Source: Streptococcus oralis (lineage in GTDB: Bacteria; Bacillota; Bacilli; Lactobacillales; Streptococcaceae). Taken from it: a stretch of 64,000 bases of DNA. The position numbers and the translations under genes were made by a program. Numbering within the stretch: position 1 is the stretch's first letter; each line of letters begins with the position of its first letter. Where the stretch lies: positions 705,501 to 769,500 of the forward strand of contig NZ_CP029257.1 of the NCBI RefSeq assembly GCF_024399415.1, read 5' to 3'. The notes under the pieces were generated by a model. It worked only from the letters and a program-made list of their open reading frames with translations. It was not told the origin of the DNA and ran no database searches. Below are positions 7,616 through 20,500 of this stretch, one piece after another.

Positions 7616-8545
7616 ATGGATATTCAATTTTTAGGAACAGGGGCAGGTCAGCCCTCTAAAGCCCGCAACGTTTCAAGTCTCGCATTGAAACTCTTGGACG
7701 AGATTAACGAAGTCTGGCTCTTTGACTGTGGAGAAGGAACGCAAAATCGCATTCTGGAAACCACGATTCGACCACGGAAGGTCAGCAAAATCTTTATCAC
7801 CCACCTGCATGGAGATCATATCTTTGGCTTGCCAGGATTCCTTTCTAGCCGTGCCTTTCAGGCAAATGAGGAGCAGACGGATTTGGACATCTATGGACCG
7901 CAAGGAATCAAGTCATTTGTTTTAACCAGCCTTCGTGTGTCAGGCTCTCGTCTGCCTTACCGCATTCATTTTCATGAGTTTGACCAAGATTCTCTAGGGA
8001 AAATCCTTGAGACCGATAAATTCACTGTGTATGCAGAGGAGCTGGACCACACTATTTTCTGTGTTGGCTATCGTGTCATGCAAAAGGACTTAGAAGGTAC
8101 CTTGGATGCTGAGAAACTCAAGGCTACTGGTGTCCCGTTCGGCCCGCTTTTTGGAAAAATCAAAAACGGTCAGGACGTTGTTCTAGAAGACGGAACTGAA
8201 ATCAAGGCTGCTGACTATATCTCAGCGCCACGTCCAGGTAAGATTATCACCATTCTGGGTGATACCCGAAAAACCAATGCCAGTGTGCGTCTGGCTGTCA
8301 ATGCCGATGTCCTTGTCCATGAGTCCACTTATGGAAAGGGCGATGAGAAGATTGCCCGCAACCACGGTCACTCAACCAATATGCAGGCAGCGCAAGTAGC
8401 AGCAGAAGCCGGTGCTAAACGCCTCTTGCTCAATCATATCAGTGCACGTTTCCTCTCAAAAGATATCAGTCAGCTCAAGAAAGATGCAGCAACTGTTTTT
8501 GAAAATGTCCATGTCGTCAAAGATCTGGAAGAGGTTGAGTTATAA
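7616..8545 (+). CDS. rnz: Ribonuclease Z
   Basis: This metallo-beta-lactamase-fold endonuclease trims the 3' end of tRNA precursors. The zinc motif HLHGDH is at about residues 63-68. Other metal ligands are in the GDTRKT region, and the conserved histidine is in LNHISARF near the C-terminus. The N-terminal GTGAGQPS motif is typical of RNase Z. Its 309 residues match the family length. It is fourth in the miaA operon, joining tRNA end maturation with tRNA modification. Confidence 0.96.
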   Translation: MDIQFLGTGAGQPSKARNVSSLALKLLDEINEVWLFDCGEGTQNRILETTIRPRKVSKIFITHLHGDHIFGLPGFLSSRAFQANEEQTDLDIYGPQGIKSFVLTSLRVSGSRLPYRIHFHEFDQDSLGKILETDKFTVYAEELDHTIFCVGYRVMQKDLEGTLDAEKLKATGVPFGPLFGKIKNGQDVVLEDGTEIKAADYISAPRPGKIITILGDTRKTNASVRLAVNADVLVHESTYGKGDEKIARNHGHSTNMQAAQVAAEAGAKRLLLNHISARFLSKDISQLKKDAATVFENVHVVKDLEEVEL

Positions 8546-8573
8546 TGTTATAGTTCGTTGAGAGGGAAATAAG

Positions 8574-9065
8574 ATGACTGTTGAAAATCGTTTATTGGAT
8601 AAAGCGGATTGGTATTTTGAGAATGCCTTAACCAACTACTTGCACAGCTATTCATTACAAAAAGAAGAGTTAACTCAAAAAGATTATCGGGAGATTTATC
8701 GTTGGGCTGCGAATCATATCGGTTTTTTCGTTACTTGGCTCATCCAGCATGATGCCAAAGAAATGATGTCTCCTGATGAAGAAACGGTATTCCAAAGTGT
8801 AAAAAATGAGCAAACTTTGGGTGTTGATTATCTTTTAGACTGGTGCGATGGTAAACTGGGAACAATGGATATTACAAAGGATTTTCAGGCTTTTGTAAAT
8901 GACTATTATGAACATCAGTATATGGATGATTATTCCGAATTTGTAGTCAATGACTTGTATGACTTGCCTTTAGAATTTTTAGGCAGCTGGGAGGATTATC
9001 ATCTGTTTGCTCCTGTCATTGACCAAGCTTATGCTCATTATTTAGCTGGAAAAAGATTTCATTAA
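8574..9065 (+). CDS. Hypothetical protein, acidic and aromatic-rich (DUF7832-like)
   Basis: This 163-residue soluble protein is rich in Asp, Tyr and Trp. I see no catalytic motif, signal peptide or membrane segment. The pattern (AANHIGFFVTWLIQHD, YLLDWCDGKL, FVNDYYE) resembles what I recall as the DUF7832 family, but that link is tentative. GAGGGAAATAAG precedes the ATG. It lies between rnz and an SDR gene, all in one direction. Confidence 0.8.
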   Translation: MTVENRLLDKADWYFENALTNYLHSYSLQKEELTQKDYREIYRWAANHIGFFVTWLIQHDAKEMMSPDEETVFQSVKNEQTLGVDYLLDWCDGKLGTMDITKDFQAFVNDYYEHQYMDDYSEFVVNDLYDLPLEFLGSWEDYHLFAPVIDQAYAHYLAGKRFH

Positions 9066-9092
9066 TTGACCAAAACTTTGAAAGGAATAGAG

Positions 9093-9848
9093 ATGCGCAC
9101 CATCATCATCACTGGAGCAAGCGGTGGCTTAGCCCAAGAAATGGTCAAACTCTTGCCAAATGACCAACTCATCTTGCTAGGTAGAAACAAGGAAAAACTA
9201 GCCCAACTATATGGAAATCATCCTCATGTGGAATTAATTGAAATCGATATTACTGATGACTCAGCCCTAGAAGCTCTGGTAGCTGACCTCTATCTCCGTT
9301 ACGGCAAGATTGATGTCTTGATTAACAATGCTGGATATGGAATTTTTGAAGATTTCGACCGGATCCCTGATCAAAACATTCACAAGATGTTTGAGGTCAA
9401 TACCTTTGCCCTGATGAACCTTTCTCGTCGCCTTGCGGCGCGAATGAAGGAGAACCGAAAAGGGCATATCATCAACATCGTCAGCATGGCAGGTTTGATA
9501 GCGACTAGCAAGTCCAGTCTTTACTCAGCGACCAAGTTTGCGGCTATTGGATTTTCAAACGCTTTGCGCCTCGAACTGATGACCTATGGTATTTATGTAA
9601 CAACAGTCAATCCAGGACCAATCCGAACAGGATTTTTTGACCAGGCTGACCCAGATGGGAGCTACCTCAAGTCGGTTGACCGATTTCTCTTAGAACCAGA
9701 TGCAGTCGCTAGAAAGATTGTCAAAATCATAGGAAAAAACAAACGGGAACTCAATCTCCCAGTTTTGTTGAACCTAGCCCATAAGTTTTATACCCTTTTT
9801 CCCAAGCTGGCCGATAAGTTGGCAGGGGGAATCTTTAATTATAAGTAG
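9093..9848 (+). CDS. SDR-family NAD(P)-dependent oxidoreductase
   Basis: Start ATG 9093 has AAAGGAATAG upstream and puts the cofactor motif at the very N-terminus (TGASGGLA, residues 6-13); a TTG at 9066 is less likely. The 251-residue product has the classical short-chain dehydrogenase layout: NNAGYG, catalytic Ser before YSATK, and the Y-x-x-x-K pair. A GFxNALRLEL segment and PGPIRTGF follow. The substrate cannot be read from the sequence. It is the last gene of the miaA run, followed by a terminator. Confidence 0.93.
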   Translation: MRTIIITGASGGLAQEMVKLLPNDQLILLGRNKEKLAQLYGNHPHVELIEIDITDDSALEALVADLYLRYGKIDVLINNAGYGIFEDFDRIPDQNIHKMFEVNTFALMNLSRRLAARMKENRKGHIINIVSMAGLIATSKSSLYSATKFAAIGFSNALRLELMTYGIYVTTVNPGPIRTGFFDQADPDGSYLKSVDRFLLEPDAVARKIVKIIGKNKRELNLPVLLNLAHKFYTLFPKLADKLAGGIFNYK

Positions 9849-9852
9849 AAGG

Positions 9853-9879
9853 AGTTCCTTACAAAAGGAACTTTTTTTA
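9853..9879 (+). terminator. Intrinsic terminator after the SDR gene
   Basis: The stem AGTTCCTT/AAAGGAACT (9853-9872) is followed by a run of T. It closes the miaA-to-SDR transcription unit. Confidence 0.85.
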
Positions 9880-10001
9880 TAATATTGAACTGAGTGTCAA
9901 AAATTTGTTTGTTTTTGTTCTAAATCTACATTCACATTTTTTGAATCTTCTACAAATTTTAGAAAAAACAATCAAAAATATGATTTTTTGTGTTTAGGGT
10001 A

Positions 10002-10097
10002 TTGTAATTTCCTATATTGTTTTATAAAATAAGGATAAAAGGCTATGAAAAAGTAATGCGCTTACAAAGAAATGGAAGCGGTTACTAAAGGAGGGTT
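10002..10097 (+). promoter_or_regulatory. bgaA promoter with cre-like sites
   Basis: A weak promoter, TTGTAA (10002) to TATAAA (10023), is followed by TGGAAGCGGTTACT at 10073-10086. This matches the CcpA catabolite-response element TGNAANCGNTNNCA except at the last base. A second, weaker cre-like half is on the opposite strand at about 10053-10066. A cre between promoter and ribosome site (AAAGGAGG, 10087-10094) fits carbon-source repression of a galactosidase by roadblock. CcpA binding is inference. Confidence 0.5.
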
Positions 10098-10099
10098 TT

Positions 10100-13000
10100 A
10101 TGGAAAAAGGCTTTTGGAATCGTAAAAGAGTCTACAGTATTCGGAAGTTTGCTGTAGGAGCTTGCTCTGTCATGATTGGAACCTGTGCGGTTCTATTTGG
10201 AGGAAGTGTCATTGGAGAATCACCAGTTTTCGCAGATGAAACTCCGATTACTCACACTGTGGAACAAGCAAAAGAGGAAAGTCCGGCAGTGGAGGAAAAA
10301 GAAAATCAAGCTGTAGCAGAGCACAAGGATGCTGCAAGTGTCGATCAAAGTCAAGCCACTCCAATTGAAGCAAGCAAACCAGAGGTGAAAGAAGAGGAAC
10401 CTGTAGCTCCAAAAGAGGAGAAAGCATCTCTAAAGCCTGAAGAAACAGCTCCAAAGGTAGAATCTCAAGCTTCAAGTCAAGAAAAGCCTGTCAAGGAAGA
10501 TTTGAAAGCTGCGACAAATGAAGAAGTGAATCAAATGATTGAAGATAGAAAAGTGAATTTTAATCAAAATTGGCACTTTAAACTCAATGCGAATCCTAAA
10601 GAAGCTGTGAAATCAGATGCAGATGTATCAACATGGCAAAAATTGGATCTCCCACACGACTGGAGTATCTTTAACGATTTTGACCATCAGTCACCTGCCC
10701 AAAACGAAGGTGGACAGCTCAATGGTGGTGAAGCTTGGTATCGTAAGACTTTTAAACTTGATGAAAAAGATCTCAAGAAGAATGTTCGTTTGACCTTTGA
10801 TGGTGTCTACATGGATTCTCAAGTCTTTGTCAATGGCCAGTTAGTGGGACATTATCCAAACGGTTATAACCAGTTCTCATACGATATTACCAAATACCTC
10901 CACAAAGATGGTCGTGAGAATGTGATTGCTGTCCATGCAATTAACAAACAACCAAGTAGCCGTTGGTATTCAGGTAGCGGTATCTACCGTGATGTGACCT
11001 TGCAAATGACAGATAAGGTTCATGTTGAGAAAAATGGTACAACCATCTTAACACCAAAGCTAGAACAACAGCAACATGGCAAGGTTGAAACGCATGTGAC
11101 CAGCAAAATCGTTAATACAGACGATAAAGACCATGAACTTGTAGCAGAGTATCAAATCGTTGAACGTGGTGGTCAGGCTGTAACGGGTTTGGTTCGTACA
11201 GCGAGTCGTACCTTGAAAGCACATGAATCAACAAGTCTTGATGCGATTTTAGAAGTTGAACAACCAAAACTCTGGACAGTTTTAAATGACAAACCAGCCT
11301 TGTACGAATTGATTACGCGTGTTTACCGTGATGGTCAATTGGTGGATGCTAAGAAGGATCTGTTTGGTTACCGTTACTATCATTGGACTCCAAATGAAGG
11401 TTTCTCTTGAATGGTGAACGCATTAAATTCCATGGTGTTTCCTTGCACCATGACCACGGAGCGCTTGGAGCAGAAGAAAACTATAAGGCAGAATACCGTC
11501 GTCTCAAACAAATGAAGGAGATGGGCGTTAACGCCATCCGTACAACTCATAACCCTGCAAGTCCACAGACTTTGCAAATCGCAGCAGAACTTGGTTGCTG
11601 GTTCAGGAAGAGGCCTTTGATACTTGGTATGGTGGTAAGAAACCTTATGACTACGGACGTTTCTTTGAAAAAGACGCTACTCACCCAGAAGCTAGAAAGG
11701 TGAAAAATGGTCTGACTATGATCTTCGTACCATGGTCGAAAGAGATAAAAACAACCCAGCTGTCTTCATGTGGTCTATAGGGAATGAAATCGGTGAAGCA
11801 GATGGAAAGGCTCACTCTCTTGCAACGGTTAAACGCTTAGTAAAAGTGATTAAAGATGTTGATACTACACGTTATGTTACCATGGGAGCAGATAAGTTCC
11901 GCTTTGGTGATGGTAGCGGTGATCATGAGAAAATTGCTAATGAACTGGATGCAGTTGGTTTCAACTATTCAGAAGACAACTACAAGAAACTTCGTGCGAA
12001 ACATCCAAACTGGTTGATTTATGGTTCTGAAACATCTTCAGCTACCCGTACACGTGGAAGTTACTATCGCCCTGAACAGGAATTGAAACATAGTAACGGA
12101 CCTGAGCGCCATTACGAACAGTCTGACTATGGTAATGACCGAGTTGGCTGGGGTAAAACGGCAACAGATTCATGGACCTTTGACCGTGACAACGCTGGCT
12201 ATGCTGGACAGTTTATCTGGACAGGTACGGACTATATCGGTGAACCTACACCATGGCACAACCAAAACCAAACTCCCGTTAAGAGCTCTTACTTTGGTAT
12301 CGTAGATACAGCAGGTATTCCAAAACATGACTTTTATCTCTACCAAAGCCAATGGGTTTCTGCCAAGAAGAAAACGATGGTACACCTTCTTCCTCACTGG
12401 AACTGGGAAAATAGAGAATTGGCATCGAAAGTTGAAGATTCAGACGGAAAATCCCAGTTCGAGCTTACTCAAACGCTGCAAGTGTAGAATTGTTCTTAAA
12501 TGGTCAATCTCTTGGAGTTAAGAAGTTCAACAAGAAACAAACCAGTGATGGCCGCACTTACCAAGAAGGTGCCAATGCTAAGGAACTCTATCTTGAATGG
12601 AAGGTTGCGTACCAACCAGGTACTTTAGAAGCTGTAGCTCGCGATGAAGCTGGAAAAGAAATTGCACGTGACAAGATCACGACGGCAGGTCAACCAGCAG
12701 GTGTTCGTCTCATCAAGGAAGAACACGCAATCGCAGCAGATGGAAAAGACTTGACCTACATCTACTACGAAATCGTAGATAGTGAAGGAAATGTGGTACC
12801 AACTGCCAATAATTTGGTTCGTTTCCAATTGCATGGACAAGGTCAACTGGTTGGTGTTGATAATGGGGAACAAGCCAGCCGTGAACGCTACAAGGCACAA
12901 CCTGATGGTTCTTGGATCCGCAGAGCCTTTAACGGTAAAGGGGTTGCCATTGTTAAATCAACTGAGCAAGCAGGTAAATTCACTCTAACAGCCCATTCAG

Positions 13001-16000
13001 ATCTCTTGAAATCTGGTCAAGTAACGGTCTTTACTGGTAAAAAAGAAGACCAAGAAAAGACCGTTCTCGGAACAGAAGTACCAAAAGTACGTACTGTTAT
13101 TGAGAAAGAGCCAAAAATGCCGAAGACAGTCGGTTTTATCTACAGTGATGGCAGTCGTGAAAAACGTCCAGTAACTTGGTCTTCAGTTGATGTGAGCCAA
13201 GCAGGAGTTGTGACTGTTAAAGGTATGGCAGACGGACGCGAAGTTGAGGCCCGTGTCGAAATTCTAGCAATCGCAAATGAGCTTCCAACTGTTAAGCGTG
13301 TTGCTCCAGGAACAGACTTGAGCGCTGTTGACAAATACGTTTCTATTGCTGTTACGGATGGAAGCGTACAAGAATACGAAGTTGATAAGTGGGAGATTTC
13401 GGAAGCAGATAAAGCTAAACTGTCAGTTGCAGGATCACGTATTCAAATGACTGGTCAACTGGGTGGTGAGACTATTCACGCTACCCTTGTGGTAGAAGAA
13501 GGTAATCCTGCGGCTCCTGCAGTACCAACTGTAACTGTTGGTGGCGAATCTGTCACTGGTCTTACTACTCAAAATCCAATGCAATATCGAACTCTTGCTT
13601 ACGGTGCATCCTTGCCAGAAGTTGTAGCAAGTGCTGAAAATGCGGATGTTACTGTAGTCCAAGCAAGTGCAGCAAACGGCATGCGTGCAAGCATCTATGT
13701 TCAACCAAAAGATGGTGGACCTCTTCAAACATATGCAATTCAATTCCTTGAAGAAGCACCAAAAATTGACCACTTGAGCTTACAAGTAGAGCAAGCTGAC
13801 GGTCTTAAAGAAGACCAAACAGTGAAATTGTCTGTCCTTGCACACTATCAAGACGGAACACAAGCAGTTTTACCAGCAGATAAAGTGGCCTTCTCTACAA
13901 GTGGTGAAGGGGAAGTCGCGGTTCGTAAAGGAATGCTTGAGTTGCATAAGCCAGGAACAGTCTCTCTCAAAGCAGAATATGAGGGGCTACAGGTCAAATC
14001 GATCTCACGATCCAGGCCAATACTGAGAAAAAAGTAGCCCAATCTATCCGTCCAGTAAATGTAGTCACAGATTTACATCAAGAACCAAGCCTTCCAGCTA
14101 CAGTGACAGTAGAGTATGACAAAGGTTTCCCTAAAGCCCACAAAGTCACTTGGCAAGCCATTCCAAAAGAAAAACTCGACCACTATCAAACCTTTGAAAT
14201 TCTAGGTAAAGTTGAAGGTCTGGATCTTGAAGCGCGTGCTAAAGTATCTGTAGAAGGCATCGTTTCAGTTGAAGAAGTCAGTGTGACAACTCCAATTGCA
14301 GAAGCACCACAATTACCAGAAAGCGTTCGTACCTACGATTCAAATGGCCACGTTTCATCAGCTAAAGTTACTTGGGATGCGATTCGTCCAGACCAATACG
14401 CCAAGGAAGGTGTCTTTACAGTTAATGGTCGCCTAGAAGGTACGCAATTAACAACTAAACTTCATGTTCGCGTATCTGCTCAAACTGAGAAGGGAGCAAA
14501 CATTTCTGACCAATGGACCGGATCAGAATTGCCACTGGCCTTTGCTTCAGACTCAAATCCAACTGATCCTGTTTCAAACGTCAACGATAAATTGATTTCC
14601 TTTAATGACCGCCCAGCTAATCGTTGGACAAACTGGAACCGTACTAATCCAGAAGCTTCAGTTGGTGTCCTATTCGGAGATTCAGGTATTTTGAGCAAAC
14701 GTTCAGTTGATAATCTAAGTGTCGGATTCCACGAAGACCACGGAGTTGGTGTACCGAAGTCTTATGTGATTGAATATTATGTCGGTAAGACCGTTCCAAC
14801 AGCCCCTAAAAACCCTAGCTTTGTAGGTGAGGAAAACCATGCCTTTAATGATCCTGCAAACTGGAAAGAGGTAAGCAATCTCAAAGCACCAGCTCAATTA
14901 AAAGCTGGAGAAATGAATCATTTCAGCTTTGACAAGGTTGAAACCTATGCGGTTCGCATTCGTATGGTTCGACTTGATAGCAAGAAAGGAACGTCTATCA
15001 CAGAAGTACAAATTTTTGCGAAACAAGTTGCGGCAGCTAAACAAGGACAAACGAGAATCCAAGTTGACGGTAAAGACTTAGCAAACTTCAACCCTGATTT
15101 GACAGACTACTACCTTGAGTCTGTAGATGGAAAAGTTCCTGCAGTAACAGCAAGTGTTAGCAACAATGGTCTCGCTACCGTAGTTCCAAGTGTTCGTGAA
15201 GGTGAGCCAGTCCGTGTCATCGCGAAAGCTGAAAATGGTGACATCCTAGGAGAATACCGTCTACACTTTACAAGCAATAAAGATTTGCTCTCTCGTAAAC
15301 CAGTTGTCGCGGTCAAACAAGCACGTTTGGTACAAGTAGGTCAACCACTTGAATTGCCAACGAAGGTTCCGGTTTACTTCACAGGTAAAGACGGCTACGA
15401 AACAAAAGACTTGGCAGTTGAATGGGAAGAAGTTCCAGCAGAAAATCTGACAAAAGCAGGTCAATTTACTGTTCGAGGCCGTGTCCTTGGTAGCGACCTC
15501 GTTGCGGAATTCTCTGTACGAGTGACAGACAAACTTGGTGAGGCCCTCTCAGACAACCCTGACTATGATGAAAATAGTAACCAAGCCTTTGCCTCAGCAA
15601 CTAATGATATTGACGACAGTTCTCATGACCGTGTTGACTATATCAATGATAGAGATCATTCTGAAAATCGTCGTTGGACAAACTGGTCTTCAACACCATC
15701 TTCTAATCCAGAAGTATCAGCGGGTGTGATCTTCCGTGAAAATGGTAAGATTGTAGAACGGACTGTTGCTCAAGCTAAACTTCACTTCTTTGCAGATAGT
15801 GGTACGGATTCACCATCTAAACTCGTTTTAGAACGCTATGTCGGTCCAGAGTTTGAAGTGCCAACCTACTATTCAAACTACCAAGCCTACGACGCAGACC
15901 ATCCATTCAACAATCCAGAAAATTGGGAAGCTGTTCCTTATCGTGCGGATAAAGACATTGAAGCCGGTGATGAAATTAACGTTACCTTTAAAGCTGTGAA

Positions 16001-17072
16001 AGCCAAAGCCATGAGATGGCGTATGGAGCGCAAAGCGGATAAGAAGGGTGTTGCGATAATTGAGATGACCTTCCTTGCTCCAAGCGAATTGCCTCAAGAA
16101 AGCACTCAATCGAAGATTCTTGTAGATGGAAAAGAACTTCCTGATTTCGCTGAAAACCGTCAAGACTATCAAGTAACTTATAGCGGACAACGTCCAAAAG
16201 TTTCAGTTGAGGAAACAGACCAAGTTGCTTCAACAGTTGTAGATAGCGGAGACGATAGCCTTCCAGTACTTGTTCGTCTTGTTTCAGAAAGTGGAAAACA
16301 AGTCAAGGAATACCGTATCCAGTTGACCAAGGAAAAACCAATTTCTGAGAAGACAGTTGCTGGTGAACAAGAAGAACTTCCAAAACTCGAATTTGTTGAA
16401 AACGATTTGGCCTACAAGACAGTTGAGAAAAAGGATTCAACGCTGTATCTAGGAGAAACTCGTGTAGAACAAGAAGGAACAGTTGGTAAAGAACGTATCT
16501 TTACAGTGATTAATCCTGATGGAAGTAAGGAAGAAAAACTTCGCGAAGTGGTAGAGACTCCGACAGACCGCATCGTCTTGGTTGGAACTAAACCAGGAAC
16601 CTCCCTTCCAGAAGATGAAGTGAAGAACCTAGTCCTTAACAGACCAGAACTTGTAATCGAAGAAGAAACAATTGATTTCAAGGTTCAGGAGCAAAAGAAT
16701 GATCAGCTTCCAGTAGGTCAAACTCGTGTTCTCCAAGAAGGTCAAAAAGGTATCCGTGTTCACTTGATCGAAGTTGAAAATGGCAAGCGAACTGAAAAAG
16801 AAAGCTATGATAAAGTCATGGCTCAAGATCGCATTGTAGAAGTTGGTACGGCTGTTGAAACGACTAAACCAGTACCTCAAGAATCTACAAAACCACAAGT
16901 ATCAGAAAAAGCAGATACAAAAGAAATCTCCTCAAGTGAAGCTAGTCAAGCTCAAGAAGAACAGTTACCAAATACAGGAAGTGCAGAAAGTCAAGCAGCT
17001 CTAGCAGCAGGTTTAGCTCTTCTTGGCTTGAGTGCAGGTCTAGTGGCCACTAAAGGTAAAAAAGAAGACTAG
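10100..17072 (+). pseudogene. bgaA: LPNTG-anchored beta-galactosidase BgaA, broken by five one-base deletions
   Basis: This is a GH2 exo-beta-galactosidase of the pneumococcal BgaA type, about 2325 codons when repaired. It has a YSIRK signal peptide (VYSIRKFAVGACSVMIG), a GH2 core with acid/base Glu in SIGNEIG and nucleophile region YGSETSS, later Ig-like modules, two CBM71-like lectin modules (near 14510-15030 and 15540-16070), two G5-like repeats (near 16330-16850) and LPNTG plus tail. The frame breaks at about 11407 (T lost), 11597 (T), 11702 (G), 12462 (A) and 13999 (G), each a loss of one base from a run of 3-5. The first three sum to three bases and restore the frame. The intact enzyme strips terminal galactose from host glycans and aids adhesion; as written only 436 residues would be made. 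Sequencing error is an alternative. Confidence 0.9.
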
Positions 17073-17105
17073 AATGAATCAGTATTTCTTCTAATTGTAT
17101 CTCAG

Positions 17106-17131
17106 AAAGACCAGGGAAACCTGGTCTTTTT
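17106..17131 (+). terminator. Intrinsic terminator after bgaA
   Basis: AAAGACCAGG-GAAA-CCTGGTCTTT plus T-run: a perfect 10-bp stem with a stable GAAA tetraloop. It resembles the terminator after the next surface gene. Confidence 0.9.
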
Positions 17132-17537
17132 AATGGGTAGAAGTATTCTCTAAAGAGCAATTTAACGTTTGTGAAATCAGATAACCAAAATGATAAAAAC
17201 ACTATCTGGTATCCAAAACGAGATGAACTTATTTTTTAAAAAATAGCGGTAAAATATACCAGTTTCTGTTTCGATGATAGGAGAAGAAAAAGGCATAAAG
17301 TGGTTAATATACGGATGTGAAAAAGTCGATTTCAATCGGTAAGAAAAAATTGGATATTTTTTATAAAAATTTGCTTGATAGTTCTAGCCTTTTTCTTCAT
17401 AGTATGATAAAATGTGGATGTGATGTGGCTAATAATTTTCGCTTGAAAAAGGAGAATGGTGATTAGTTGGGGACAATCATTTAGTTTACTATTACATTGT
17501 ACATTTACAACTGAATATTATAAGAAAGGAAGATTAA
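17132..17537 (+). promoter_or_regulatory. 406-base intergenic region with extended -10 promoter
   Basis: The only convincing signal is TATGATAAAAT at 17403-17413 (extended -10). About 125 bases of leader follow before the adhesin ATG, with ribosome site AAAGGAAG at 17525-17532. A second ribosome-like AAAAAGGAGA lies at 17446-17455 but its ATG is only a few bases on and leads to a frame inside the adhesin gene. I see no RNA gene or repeat element here. Confidence 0.4.
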
Positions 17538-20500
17538 ATGAACAAGAAAATAAGATCTTGGATTCAGATCCTTATTCTTTGTTTGGGAGTTATTCTCCAA
17601 TCATTTGCCCCTCTGACGCAAGTACATGCGACAGAGTATAATGATGTGATCACTAGTGTTGGTGTTGAAAACAGATCTGGTGAAGCTTTAACGCAAGGGT
17701 TGGATATTTGGCAAGAATTCCGTCTTACTGCAGATTTTGTTTTGCCAGATAATACGGTGCATGAAGGTGATACAACAACACTTCAATTGCCATCAGAGAT
17801 TACATTTTCAAACTCTTCAGACATTGAATTACGAGATGCTTCTAACAATCTTGTAGCTACTGGTCGTTTAGATGCAGCTAGCAAAACGATTACTCTAACT
17901 TACACAAAGTTTGTTGAGAATAATTCTGGCGTTAGGGGGAAATTCTTTGTCTATGTTCGAGTTGACCATGATGTTGTTTCAGAAGAAAAAGACATTGATG
18001 TCAATATTACTGTAGGACATAGAGTTCTATTTGCAGGGAAAATCCGTTACAACGGCCCTCCAGGGAAATACGACTCTAAAATTGAAAAGAGTTCCTTCCA
18101 ATACAAGGATGACGAGAAAAATGTAATCCGTTATAACATTACTGTAAACCGCAATATGGCGAACTACAGTGATGTCACTATCAAAGATGCTTTCTCTTCT
18201 CCAAATATGACCTTCCTACCAGATACTTTTCGTATTTACAAAGTAGATTGGAGTTGGAATAACGGAGACTGGAAATGGACTAATGCTCAGGATATGACCG
18301 AAACCTTTAAAAACCAACTAGTGGTAAATGCGAATGGTGATGGTTTCACCCTTCCTTTAGGAGATACTAATGGTTTTGGTTATATGATCGAGTATCGAGC
18401 TAAAGCGAATTATGATCTAGTCGATGGTGAGGAAATCACGAACGTAGCCAACATGAGCTACAATGGTAGTGAGAATGAACAATCAACCAGCACACGTACC
18501 TACCAGATTGCAGGTGGTGTTGCAGAAGGATATGTTTTCACCATTAAAATTCATAAGGTAGACGAAGCAGGCCAACCTCTGCAAGGTGCAGTTTTTGAAG
18601 TGATTCGTGATCGTAACCAAGCCGTTGTTGGACGATTGACAACAGATTCTGATGGTAACGCTAGTGTAGGCAAATTGTTGCGAGACAACTATACAATTCG
18701 TGAAGTAACTGCTCCTCTTGGCTATGACAAATTAACTGAAGATATTAAAATTTCTCCAGATGAGTTTGGTTCAGACAAATCAGTAGAACGTCGAATTGAA
18801 AATAAAAAGACACCTCCGAAGACTCCAACTGAAAAAGAAATTACTTTCAAAAAGGTGGATCCAAATGGGAAAGAAATCCCAGGTGCCGAACTTAAAATCT
18901 ACAGCGGAGATCGTGTAAGACCAGAAGCTCCACCTGTAGCAGACTGGACAACAGAAGCTAATACTTCTAAAGTGATTAAATTAGCTCCTGGTACCTATAC
19001 TCTAACAGAGTCCTATGCTCCAGATGGGTATCAGTATGTTGATGATGTTACCTTCACGGTCAATGCTGATGGTTCTATTACAATTGTCAAAAAAGGTACA
19101 ACAGATACTGTCGTAACAACTGGTTCTGTTTTGTCAATCACTGACAAAGAGGATACAACTCCAAAGGCTATTACCTTCAGTAAAGTCAATCTTGGAGGAA
19201 ATGAAATCGCTGGTGCACAGATTAAGATCTACAAGGGCGAAAAAGCTGAAGGTACAGCCGTAGAAAGCTGGACTTCAACTGACCAACCTAAGCAACTGAA
19301 TCTTGAACCAGGCATCTACACTTTCCATGAGGAAGCAGCCCCAACTGGTTACCTCAAAGTAACGGATATCACTTTCCAAGTTAAACCTAACGGTACTGTT
19401 GAAGTGACAAAAGTAGGTGAAAAAGATTCTAAAGGTGAAGACAATCGTGTTGTAGCCCAAAATTCAACTCTGACAGTTACTGATAAAGATGACGATGTAG
19501 CTCGTAAAATCACGTTCAGTAAAATTAGTCTTGGTGGGGTTGAAATCGCAGGAGCACAAATCAAGATCTTCAAAGGCGATAAGGCAGAAGGTACAGCTGT
19601 AGAAAGCTGGACTTCAGAAGCTGGTAAGTCTAAAGAATTGAGTTTGGCCCCAGGTACTTACACCTTCCATGAGGAAGCAGCCCCAACTGGATACCTCAAA
19701 GTAACGGATATCACTTTCAAAGTTAACTATGATGGAACAGTTAAAGTGACGAATGTTGGTACTAAGGATGCTAAAGGCGAGGACAATACAGTCGTAACCG
19801 ATGGTTCAACAATCAAAGTCACTGATAAAGATGACGATAGTCCACGTAAGATTACCTTTAGTAAGGTTAACCTTGGTGGTACAGAAATTGCAGGAGCTCA
19901 AATCAAGATCTACAAGGGCGACAAGGCAGAAGGCACAGCTGTAGAAAGCTGGACATCTGAAGCTGGTAAGTCTAAAGAGCTCAACTTGGCCCCAGGTACT
20001 TACACCTTCCATGAGGAAGCCGCTCCAACTGGTTACCTCAAAGTAACAGACATCACTTTCCAAGTCAAACATGATGGCACAGTGGAAGTGACCAACGTTG
20101 GTGAAAAAGACTCTAAGGGTGAAGACAACAAGGTCGTAACTAATGGCTCAACTGTTACAGTAACGGATAAAGACGATGATAGTCCAAAAGCCATTACTTT
20201 CAGTAAAGTTAGCCTTGGTGGAACAGAAATCGCAGGCGCTCAAATCAAGATCTACAAGGGCGACAAGGCAGAAGGCACAGCCGTAGAAAGCTGGACTTCA
20301 GAAGCTGGTAAGTCTAAAGACTTGAACTTGGCTCCAGGTACTTACACCTTCCATGAGGAAGCAGCCCCAACTGGTTACCTCAAAGTAACGGATATTACTT
20401 TCAAAGTGAAAACTGACGGAACAGTAGAAGTAACCAATGTCGGCGAGAAAGACTCTAAGGGTGAAGACAACAAGGTCGTAACCAACGGCTCAACTGTAAC

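Noticed and set aside
17456..17641. 61-codon frame overlapping the first adhesin start
   Set aside because: The AGGAGA is only a few bases from its ATG and the frame runs into the adhesin gene out of phase with no conserved feature.
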